Source: Patella vulgata (lineage: Eukaryota; Mollusca; Gastropoda; Patellidae). Taken from it: a stretch of 64,000 bases of DNA. Made by a program: the position numbers and the translations under genes. The stretch lies in contig NC_065884.2 of the NCBI RefSeq assembly GCF_932274485.2, positions 61,318,546 through 61,382,545 of the forward strand. Direction: 5' to 3'. Shown one piece after another: positions 56,248-64,000 of this stretch; positions within the stretch are counted from its first letter, which is position 1; the number at the start of each line of letters is the position of its first letter. Below the pieces are notes generated by a model. It saw only the letters and a list, made by a program, of their open reading frames with translations, was not told where the DNA came from and ran no database searches.

Positions 56248-56640
56248 TGGGGGATCACGGTGGCTAAGTAAGTAAGACGCTGGCTCGCTAGCCTGGAGGT
56301 CGGGTGTTCGAGCCCTGCATTGGAAGAGAAAGTTCATCCAGATTTTCCGGCGTGGTTCCCCATTGTCAGTGACGCAGGACGGAAGGCCTGACAAAGACAG
56401 CTGTCTAGTCGTTCGGATGGGACTAAAAATCGAGGTCCCGTGTACACATTGGCGTGCACGTAAAATAACCCTTGACAGTTAGAATTCGATATGAGTAGGC
56501 CGTAGCGCAGCTGTCCGGACAAAATTTCCCTCATAGCATACTGTATGGCGTATGTCCGTCTTCATTGGCCCAGTTTGGCGCAGAACAGTACTTAGTACAA
56601 TAAACCCCATTTCATTTAATTTCATTTCATTTTATAATTC
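56248..56640 (+). repeat. SINE-B, full length
   Basis: GGGGGATCACGGTGGCTAAG head with box A GTGGCTAAGTAAGTAAG and box B GTGTTCGAGCCC, whole core, then an end mutated to AGTACAATAAACCCCATTTC and ATTT-rich tail. ORFs 55952-56534 on the minus strand partly read it. Confidence 0.95.
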
Positions 56641-57079
56641 TGTATGTGTTAATTTACGATTACTTTAGCCAAGATGGAAGCATGGTCGGCTAGGTAATTG
56701 AAGCCCCTGTATGTCGAGTTAATAATTAAATATCTGTTGTACAGTTCAATTTCGTTCATCAAATCTGAACATGCATCGCCCAAACAACATATCCAGTATG
56801 TCTAGTAGTTAAGGAGAAGAAGCCGATAATATGCAAAAATATCTATATATTCGCATTCAAAGGGATATAAAGAACTATGAATAAGCACCACCAAAGCAGT
56901 ATATGGACAATAATATTGGTATGACAGAGCCCCCCTGGGCAGTTGCTTTGATAGTCTAAAGACCAAGATTTAGAACATTCCATGAATGACTCATATCAGC
57001 CTCCATTGCCAAATTTGGAAAACAGTATGATTGAAAAACAAAACAAAAAAAAAACAAAAAAAAAAAAAAACCAACCAAC

Positions 57080-57190
57080 AAACACAACACAATTTATATG
57101 GAAAACAATTACTGGTTTATACACATATAGCACGGCGTTTCGACAAGACGTAGTCTCTTATCGTTATCGAGTATAAATTGTGTTGTGTTT
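57080..57190. repeat. Fold-back module with CGAAACGC core
   Basis: CAACACAATTTATA at the left and TATAAATTGTGTTG at the right pair. The centre on the minus strand reads GAGACTACGTCTTGTCGAAACGC. ATGGAAAACAATTACTGGTTTAT resembles the arm of the 8281-8394 module. An A-rich tract precedes it (57035-57072). Confidence 0.65.
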
Positions 57191-57639
57191 TTAATGTGCT
57201 CAATCACTAAATGTCACTCAAGAATTACAATACGATAAATGTTTGAACAATTCAGATCCCTCCCTGTCTCACCAACTTTGGAAATATTTTTTCGAGAACA
57301 CAAAATACAATTTAAATATTAAAAGGCAATTAATAATCTAAATGCACAAAACTTTAAACACATACTGGTTACAACATTTACGCAATAGATAAACTAAAGT
57401 TACAAAGCAACAGACTATAAGAGTCCACAGAGGGTATCCGTTCATAAAGAAGGTTTAAGCAGGCACATTAAAAGTGAAATGTGAAGAAATCGCCCAATTA
57501 CCTTGTCTGAAAGTTTCAAATCAAAATTGTGAGTCATTCGGAAAAGTCGGTAGATTTGATTATCAGGGTTTCGTAACTCATTTCATTTTACAATTGTATT
57601 AGTGATTTGATAATGGTGATGATCACTAACCACTATAAA

Positions 57640-58110
57640 CGAAATTAAATGAAATGGGTTTAATGGCATGCTGTTCTGCTCCGACACAATCTGATTAAAA
57701 TACAGATCTATATTTCGTTTCGTTTTTTTTATACTTTCGACGGCCTACACTACATGAAGATCTGACCAGTTGTAGTGGGAGGTCGCGTCAGGTGTCATAC
57801 TAACGGCTTTTGACCTTATGACGTCAGACATTAATCAATCAGCGTTGACGTTTCTAGTGGTTTACCCAAAGTACCGTGCATCTCACGCCAAAAACTCACC
57901 GTAACAGATCGTTTCATTGGCTAATCCGGCACATCATCCAGAACGCGGGTTATATAACAACTCTTTCAGATCTTAGTGTAGTGAAGACAAGTAAAATGAA
58001 ATTTTGAACTATAAAAAACGAAACGAAATAGGATCTGTGTTTTAACTAGATTGGCTCCGACATGGATATTAAAGACAGTGCACCTTGCATGTCTCTGTAA
58101 CCCCAACTGG
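57640..58110 (-). repeat. SINE-B fragment split by a MITE
   Basis: GAAATGGGTTTAATGGC...TCTGCTCCGACA at the left, GCTCCGACATGGATATTAAAGAC at the right. GCTCCGACA is the duplicated target. Confidence 0.8.
57687..58052. mobile_element. MITE with CAATCTGATTAAAA ends and 9-bp duplication
   Basis: GCTCCGACA at 57678-57686 and 58053-58061, perfect. Ends CAATCTGATTAAAATACAG and, on the other strand, CAATCTAGTTAAAACACAG, with CGAAACGAAATA subterminal at the right and its inverse at the left. The interior has ATTGGCTAATC and a TATATAAC stretch in the same places as the 19350 copy. The 9-bp duplication suggests a Mutator-like or related family; no transposase is present. Confidence 0.85.
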
Positions 58111-58377
58111 AAATTGAAAGTTTCTATCATACAATGCCCCAGAGAGACGTTAGGGTTTCTGGGCGTCTTCCACACAGAAATACACCAGTTATTTTCACTT
58201 AAATATGTGAGACCACTCCTTTAACCGACACCGACACGGAATAAAAATGTTGCCTATTATTAAACTATTTATAGATAACTATTACACACATGACAGACTG
58301 AAGGTCGTCCAAAAAACATCTAATGCGGTTATTTACATGACGTGTTTTAAATGTGTAAACAAATTGTATCCTATTTG

Positions 58378-58450
58378 TGTTAAATATGTAAACAAATTAT
58401 GTTCTATTTGTGTTAAAATATTTTCACCTGTGAGTAAATATTATGACAAT
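58378..58450 (+). repeat. Two tandem 36-bp units
   Basis: TGTAAACAAATT followed by CTATTTGTGTTAAA repeats with a period near 36 bp (near 58356 and 58390), giving the CVNKLYPICVKYVNKLCSIC reading in ORF 58247-58483. Confidence 0.6.
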
Positions 58451-58535
58451 AGAAAACGTAATAAACAGAATCACCTGTTATAGATTCTACTAGAAAATGA
58501 GTATACCTAATTTACAATACAGACAAAATGGACTG

Positions 58536-58795
58536 TTTTGCTAATGAAGACGGCAATGCAGGGTATTTCGCCCGAACAGCGGTGCTGGGGAATAATTTTT
58601 TCGAATTCCAACTGTACGTCAAGAATTCTTTTACGTACACGCCAATATATATACATGGCCTCGTTGTTTTCGTCCCATCCGAACAACTAGACACTGTCAT
58701 TGCCAGGACCTTCGTCCTGCACCACTGACAAGGCGAATCCACAACCTGGTTAGCGAGTCAATGTCTTACTTAATGAGGCACCACGGCAGCTCACT
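58536..58795 (-). repeat. SINE-B, tail missing, head present
   Basis: GCTAATGAAGACGGCAATGC to CCACTGACAAGGCGAATCC and the degraded head (GTTAGCGAGTCAATGTCTTAC, CACCACGGCAGC). The GGGGTTTAACG end is lost. ORFs 58512-58742 are this SINE. Confidence 0.8.
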
Positions 58796-58990
58796 ACAGA
58801 GAGGCAAGGTCACTGCACACCAGACTGGAATGTTGAACTCCGGCGTGGACCAAGGCATAATGTAGGGCGTTCTCAAGGCCCGTCTCCACATGTCAGAGGT
58901 ATCGCCTGTGGGGCTGACAATGACGATCCGAGGTCCCCTAATGTACAGGTTGGCGTGCACAGTTGGATTGCTGCTACCCGGGCAATGTTC
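58796..58990 (+). repeat. SINE-B, old plus-strand copy
   Basis: CTCCGGCGTGGACC, GATCCGAGGTCCCC, GTTGGCGTGCAC and GCTACCCGGGCAATGTTC follow SINE-B order with many changes. It abuts the minus-strand copy head to head. Confidence 0.65.
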
Positions 58991-59924
58991 ACCTCCTTAA
59001 TATTGCAAACATGATCATAAAAATCACTTTATGTTTTTCTCAACAGGACCTAAGTATCGCGTTGACGCGACTGTCCACTCCAAATAACTGCCTTCCTTTA
59101 GCTATATATTTAAGACAAACGAGAAGTTACAAATTCGAGTAATTCGTAAGATAAGTATATTATCAAACAGCCCCGGGACCTGCTCTCTATGACGTCGACA
59201 TTATGCCGCTTTAACCTTAGTACTTCCCGAAATACTTCCCCTACTTCTAAAATAAACAGCACCAAGAATGATAAACATTTCAGACATTGCTCGTCGGCCA
59301 AGACAATTTAATTATCTTTGCATTTATTCCGTATAAAAAGACGGCAACTAGTTCTTGCTTGTTCTCGGTGTGAACAAATTATTCTAGAGGATGATCGGAC
59401 AATACTCTGGTTAGCTGAATTCTATAAACAAGACGGCAACAAAAAATCGATCTTCATGCTCACAAAAGACCGCCATAGTTTACGATAAAATCGATGTGAT
59501 GTGATTAGTTCGGGTGCCATTGTCAGGGTGTTAGCGCGAGAGTTGAAGCAGGCGTGAGGCGAGGGTAGGATCTAAATCACCTTCTAACCGCCATTTTTAA
59601 TGGTCTTTATTCTTTCTTCTTTCGTTTAATTTATAACCTTAAGTCGATAAAGGAAGTCCTTACATCCTATTTTATTGCGCAATCATTAAATGAACTTCTC
59701 AGACATCTTTTCGTATTTAACTAGACATAAAAGTTTCTTATTCTGACTCACGAATATCGTGGATTCGAAGCCCGGCATGGGTCAAATTGACCATACGTAG
59801 TGGTCACGAAGTTATATACTACAGCTCTATAGTTAATTCTTCCCTTTCATTCTCGACATAAAGCCGATTAAATTGACAAGGTTGTCTACGCTCTCTATCA
59901 CGAGTGGCATCTCAGTGTGGCAAG

Positions 59925-59965
59925 TTGCCTGCGATATCACCCTCAGTGGAAGCGGATGTAGTGGA
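59925..59965 (-). repeat. Family C core fragment
   Basis: TTGCCTGCGATATCACCCTCAGTGGAAGCGG is the inverse of the C core. Confidence 0.6.
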
Positions 59966-60009
59966 ATTAGACAAAGATGTGAAGGCTATCTAGTTCGTGT
60001 GAGTGCGAA

Positions 60010-60320
60010 ACTAACGCTGTCTGTCTACATTTAGCTCCGCTTGAAGCTGGTTGGCAGACATTATTAATTCCTGCTTCGACGATTTTAGTCGAACACACTA
60101 AGAATTTTGAGAAGTATTTTATTCTGCTTCCATTCTATGAAATTGAAAATATTTATTTAGTCTTTGTGTGCACGATCTATGTAAAGGGAATAAAAACCGC
60201 AATACAAATTAGTATACTAATGTTTGAATATGGCCGCCATTCAGGACAGAGGTCTATTCTAAAAGTAGATAGCTTTCTGAATGCAGAATGCAACGACCGG
60301 TGCTAACTTGACGAAACTCA
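60010..60320 (+). repeat. Repeat D copy 3, uninterrupted
   Basis: TGTCTGTCTACATTTAGCTCC, CGACGATTTTAGTCG, ACACTAAGAATTTTGAGAAG and TTTAGTCTTTGTGTGCA, then AAAAGTAGATAGCTTTCTG and ACCGGTGCTAACTTG. It serves as the empty-site reference for the inserts in copies 1 and 2. Confidence 0.65.
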
Positions 60321-60714
60321 TCCAAGTATACGGAATTCTTGTGGACGGAGTCGAACGTGATTTTGTCGTGAAACCTATTTGTGAATCTACTGGTTTTAAA
60401 CTTCATATACAAGACTTCTATTAGGATGTGGGTTAGTAGCTAATTGATTCCTAATAATACAGAATTAGGCGAGCTAGTGTAGCCTGAGGTTATATGTTAA
60501 TATTACAATATAGAGCAGATTTATTGCTACATATTCTGGTACAGGAAGTGTTCGTTTTATATTCAGTAGATAATGACAAACCTCTCCGCATTGTCCTTGA
60601 TATAAATAATCTCTGTCTCTGCCAGAATTAGACATTTTTACTAAACACGCCATATCTTAATGGCGTCTACACGTGCAAAGCTCGCATTTAGCTAGTGGGT
60701 GTAATCGAAATGAA

Positions 60715-61047
60715 ATAAAGGTGTTCTTTTACGTGCACGCCAATGTGTACACGAGACCTCAGTTTTTTGTCCCATTCAAACCATACGGACCATTCCTCAG
60801 GATTTTCTACCGTTTTCCCGAGTCAGTGGTGCAGGGCAGAGGCCCCGGCAAGGAGAGTGTATAGTCGTTCGGATGGGACGAAAATCCAAGATACCGTATA
60901 AGAATTGACAGTTGGAATTCGGAATAAGAGTAACCCAGACAAAATTCACTTCATAACGCTCTGCATAGTATGTGCCTGTCTTCATTAGCCGAATCGGAGC
61001 AGAAAAGTAGGACGTTAAACCCTATTTCATTTAATTTCATTTCATAG
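60715..61047. repeat. Head-to-head SINE-B pair
   Basis: Minus-strand core (TTCTTTTACGTGCACGCC to TTTTTTGTCCCATTC) at 60715-60785 meets a plus-strand copy (GTTTTCCCGAGTCAGTGG to GGACGTTAAACCCTATTTC) at about 60800-61047. The plus copy has small deletions. Confidence 0.75.
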
Positions 61048-61334
61048 CCTTTGCGCGTGTGCAAAGCCTGCATTTAGCTAGTGGGGGTGGGGGTGATTGT
61101 GGGTGTAATCACAGAGACGACCTAACATCAAACAACGATTTAACAATAAATATTCATATATCTCTGTACAGAAAAGCCTCTGTGGCCATGCCTTCCAATG
61201 ATCATAGCGATAGGGATTCACTGCGTGACAAATTGGAGATACGCGTTCACAGAAAATGGTAGACAGACTATTAATTGTTCGTTTGATCTTCCTGTAGCAG
61301 ACGATGATCGAGATTATGTTGAGCGGACGTTCAA

Positions 61335-61530
61335 CCAGGTTCAACCCCTTCAATAATTCGCTTGCACATAGGGGTCTTTGGCAGTGGGAGGAAACTGAAG
61401 GTCACAGAGAAAACCTACGAGGTTGAACAGGCGACCCCACTAGTTGTCACGCACAACAGGGGAATCGAAACCACGTCAGTTGACTCAATTACAGGCCTCG
61501 TGATGCAACGTGCATGCGCTAACCATTCCC
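61335..61530 (-). repeat. SINE-A, tail missing
   Basis: Starts near CAATAATTCGCTTGCACAT and goes through GAGAAAACCTACGAGGTTG to CGCTAACCATTCCCCCC. The GA microsatellite (61548-61577) lies beyond the head end, not at the tail where it normally sits. Confidence 0.85.
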
Positions 61531-61543
61531 CCCCTGCACCAAT

Positions 61544-61581
<38 letters not shown>

Positions 61582-61825
61582 GCTGGCGTTGTTTATCAGA
61601 TAGCCAGACAATCGAGAAAGAATTTACCAATGAATTACATAAACTCTAGCCACTAAACAGGGTACACTTACTCCTTTTGGAACACCAGCTACCAGTTGTC
61701 ATTGGGCTCATCTGATAGGTTCACGGTGCTGACCGTTTTGTTTTTTTCTTAACATTCGGGTTACAAGTGATACTTGTGACTTTGTACCGTTTTATGTCTT
61801 AGGGTTTTCGACGTTTGTTCCGGGA

Positions 61826-62050
61826 ACCATGGTGGCTCAGTGAGTAAGGTATTGGTTAGATAACCAGGTCCCGAGCTCGATCCCGGTGTTGACCGAGAAA
61901 GTTCCTATGGTTTCCCCGTGTCAGTAGTAGTGCAAGGCTGAAGACCTGGCAAGGAAAGACATCTAGTCGTTTGAATGTGACGCAAAACTTAAGTCCTTAG
62001 TTGGCGTTAACGTATATGAACTCTTGGGCGACCTTCGAGTATCGTAATTT
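61826..62050 (+). repeat. SINE-B, head and core, old copy
   Basis: GGGAACCATGGTGGCTCAGTG with box A TGGCTCAGTGAGTAAGG, box B GAGCTCGATCCC, then GACCGAGAAAGTTC, TGGCAAGGAAAGACATCTAG and TTGGCGTTAACGTA. The 3' half is missing or unrecognisable. Confidence 0.75.
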
Positions 62051-62685
62051 CCTGACCATGGTTAAACTAACTGAATCCGACCATAGTCCGAAAATACTGA
62101 ACCATGCTATTGTGGCATGGTCGGAGTAGCTCCAAGATAGCGGTGTCGATGAAACCAAAGTGTAGGATATTTAAAAAGAATCTATTTTTCTTAAGTATAT
62201 GATTTTAGGAAAGCTCGAATGAATTTTAAATGGTTGCTACCTCTATGATCAGATATTTGTTGTCTCCTTTTTTATATCTGAATCTATGTAAGTCTAAAAA
62301 TTACGCATAATTTCAATACTTGCGCTATGCAAAAGGTAAAGTCAAATTAGGAATTTTGTCGTCTCTAAAATTAATTTAATTCGCACAAATTTACCTTCAT
62401 GAAAGTATTATTTGTTTATCAAACTATATAACAGAGCGATTCATTATCCTCCACAGAGGAATGTTTAGACCTTCCTTGGGCTTAAGGTATTTTGGGGGTT
62501 ATGGTTGAGATCTAAAGCAGAGTAAAGTGACATCACCATGTCCCTGGGGCAACCATCTTTGAACAGACGATGGTCCGGACCATCCGCGTTCGGTTTCTAG
62601 TTCCGACCACTAGTCGTAAAAAAACTGTAACCGAAGGTCGCCTTGGCTTTGGGAATTCCATGGCGAGTTGGTGAAAAAAGGAAAA

Positions 62686-62770
62686 AAAATCCCGCGTATA
62701 CTTTTAAAGATCCATTGACAGTGCTGTAGGGCCACAGTCTAAACAAAATATCTCCCATAGCACTAAAGTC
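62686..62770 (+). repeat. SINE-B, degraded internal fragment
   Basis: CGCGTATACTTTTAAAGATCC, GACAGTGCTGTAGGGCCACAG and AAAATATCTCCCATAGCAC keep SINE-B order. Confidence 0.55.
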
Positions 62771-62883
62771 AATTTCATCTCTGTGGTGTTGTTCTGGGTT
62801 ATTGTTGGGTGACCATTTCCGAATTTCGTGGCGACTACTCTGCAAATTTAATACGACTTGTGTACACGTATACCACATGAAAT

Positions 62884-63068
62884 GGGCCTGGCAAGGGACA
62901 ACGTATAGTCATTAGGATGGGACGATAAAGAGGTCCCGTGTACACATTGGCGTGTCCGTCTTCATTATCCCAGTCCATACCGAACAGTAATCCGTGCACA
63001 CATTGGCGTGTCCGTCTTCATTATCCCAGTCCATACCGAACAGTAAGCCGTTAAACCCCATTTCATTT
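62884..63068 (+). repeat. SINE-B, shortened, with a 60-bp direct repeat
   Basis: GGGCCTGGCAAGGGACAACG to GAGGTCCCGTGTACACATTGG, then a deletion to GTCCGTCTTCATTATCCC. The stretch ACACATTGGCGTG...CGAACAGTAA is repeated once (62938 and 62998) before the GTTAAACCCCATTTC end. Confidence 0.8.
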
Positions 63069-63129
63069 CACCATAGGAAATCGATGACTATCACTTCAAT
63101 TTTTATTAAATGACATTAATTTCCTGGTA

Positions 63130-63225
63130 AACTCTGGCGTATTTATAATTTACTACTTTACTCCAGGTCGTCTGACCTGAGGTCTTCATCAGGATGTCAA
63201 ACTGGAGTTATGGAGTACATACATA
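63130..63225 (-). repeat. Stem-loop module with CTGATGAAGACC
   Basis: On the minus strand GTACTCCATAACTCCAG, CCTGATGAAGACCTCAGG, GACGACCTGGAGTAAAGTAG: nested inverted blocks (ACCTCAGGT; CTCCAG with CTGGAG). Such CTGATGAAG stem-loops accompany several retroelement families; which one is unclear. Confidence 0.45.
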
Positions 63226-63273
63226 CATACATGGCGTGTAAAATGCGTGAGAATATTGACCACTCATAGATTC

Positions 63274-63538
63274 GAGAACTTCTTTAACGTTCACTCGATA
63301 CAAACTAGGTCATTGCAGGACTAACATATGGTTTTTAATTTTATTTCAATAATTCGCTTGCGCGTTGGGGTCTTTAGCAGTGGGAGGAAACCGGAGGACC
63401 CGGAGAAAACCCACGAGGTTGGACAGGCGACCTACTCCTTGTCACGTACAACCGGGGATTCGAAACCACACCAGTTGACTCAATGACAGACTTTATGATA
63501 CAGCGTGCACACGCTAACCATTCAGCCACCCAACCCCC
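63274..63538 (-). repeat. SINE-A, full length without GA tail
   Basis: CTTTAACGTTCACTCGATAC to ACCATTCAGCCACCCAACC and a C-run. Core and boxes are well preserved. The tail was lost or replaced. Confidence 0.9.
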
Positions 63539-63813
63539 CTTGTGGTTTCAAACTTTATATATATTATTATTTGGCATTTATTCACGTGACAAGCCCATAA
63601 TCACAATCGCCGTTTAATAATTTAATGTGAGACTTTGCTGATTTTCTAAAGGTAAAGTTTGTGCAGATAAACCCGTTTAAAAAGCCTAGCTCACTACAGC
63701 TTATATGGACCGCATGAACGGCTCGGCTTGAAAACGACGTATCGGGAAATGGGAAAATGACGGAATATTTAGTCAACTTAACCTCTTATCAACGAGATCA
63801 AAACATTTAAGAT

Positions 63814-63815
63814 GT

Positions 63816-63850
<35 letters not shown>

Positions 63851-64000
63851 GGTTTAACGTACACTCAACACAAACTAGGTCATTTCGTTTCAATTTTATT
63901 TTAAAAAATTAGCTTGCGCGTAGGGGTCTTTAGCAGTGGGAGGAGAGGACTCGGAGAAAACCCACGAGGTTGGACAGGCGACCCTACTCCTTGTCACGTA
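63814..64000 (-). repeat. SINE-A running off the window end
   Basis: A GA tract, ATGGGGTTTAACGTACAC, a deletion after TCATTTCG, TAGGGGTCTTTAGC and ACCCACGAGGTTGGAC; the tRNA-like head lies beyond the window. Confidence 0.9.

Noticed and set aside
59110-59301. Minus-strand ORF with VLRLKRHNVDVIESRSRG, compared with the Hv1 C-terminal coil
   Set aside because: It lies upstream of the S2-like exon on the same strand, so the order is wrong for a C-terminal coil, and the acceptor context is weak.
63130-63225. Hammerhead ribozyme (CTGATGA present)
   Set aside because: The conserved GAAA after stem II is missing (AGAC instead), and no cleavage triplet with stem III could be placed. The modules with CGAAAC (8281, 57080) lack CTGATGA.

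Overview
The window looks like gene-poor nuclear DNA of an invertebrate, most likely a mollusc, possibly a gastropod. The reasons are an AT-rich background, no long open reading frames, many CT/GA microsatellites, very dense tRNA-derived SINEs of the kind described from molluscs, and many small terminal-inverted-repeat elements. I see no bacterial operon, rRNA or independent tRNA gene, CRISPR array or virus-like element. Nearly all the longer ORFs are chance readings through SINEs or satellites.

Host coding content is minimal. The best candidate is one spliced exon on the minus strand (53896-54296) with good acceptor and donor sites. Its C-terminal residues match the start of the S2 helix of Hv1-type voltage-gated proton channels, preceded by a long N-glycosylatable loop. 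A second, weaker candidate is an ORF on the minus strand at 32567-32773. A broken mariner transposase (38850-39275) and a small N-terminal relic of a PIF/Harbinger transposase (33989-34093) are the only transposon coding remains recognised.

Two SINE families dominate. SINE-A (about 270 bp, tRNA-like head, a V-SINE-like core and a CT-rich tail) has about 19 copies. SINE-B (about 350 bp, a different tRNA-like head and an ATTTC-repeat tail) has about 30 whole or partial copies. They share a nearly identical 3' end, and a third repeat (family C) has a related ACGTTAAAC end, which suggests one partner LINE for all three. Several copies keep perfect 11-13 bp target duplications.

The most notable find is a set of five small non-autonomous DNA element families that share one design: insertion at TTAA, first element bases AG, and terminal inverted repeats with otherwise different sequences. 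T1 has about nine copies or parts (5656, 15605, 29442, 32202, 34857, 44850, 48068 and fragments). T2 is at 17306-17912, T3 at 7737-8872 with a part at 49190-49437, T4 at 45391-45898 and 48026-48933, and T5 at 23099-23447. T1 sits inside T4, and T2 inside a SINE-B, with the empty-site sequence readable in each case. Two hAT-like elements (4314-4974, 14301-15102), a family with 9-bp duplications (19350-19691, 57687-58052), a GC-rich family (29058, 43448) and a Harbinger-like element (33510-34381) complete the DNA transposons.

Satellite-like arrays lie at about 1595-2615 (with a 61-bp-arm palindrome), 6406-6700, 10950-11240, 21080-21745, 22050-22530, 24355-24905, 26500-26790 and 52150-52920. A 0.5-0.7 kb inverted repeat with an internal 88-bp periodicity lies at 12165-13882. 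Stretches without an entry of their own (for example 186-1340, 31071-32201, 37581-38655, 40990-42010, 51146-52150, 54297-56247 and 58991-59920) are AT-rich DNA in which I see nothing I can name. All boundaries were read by eye and may be off by a few bases unless a target duplication fixes them.
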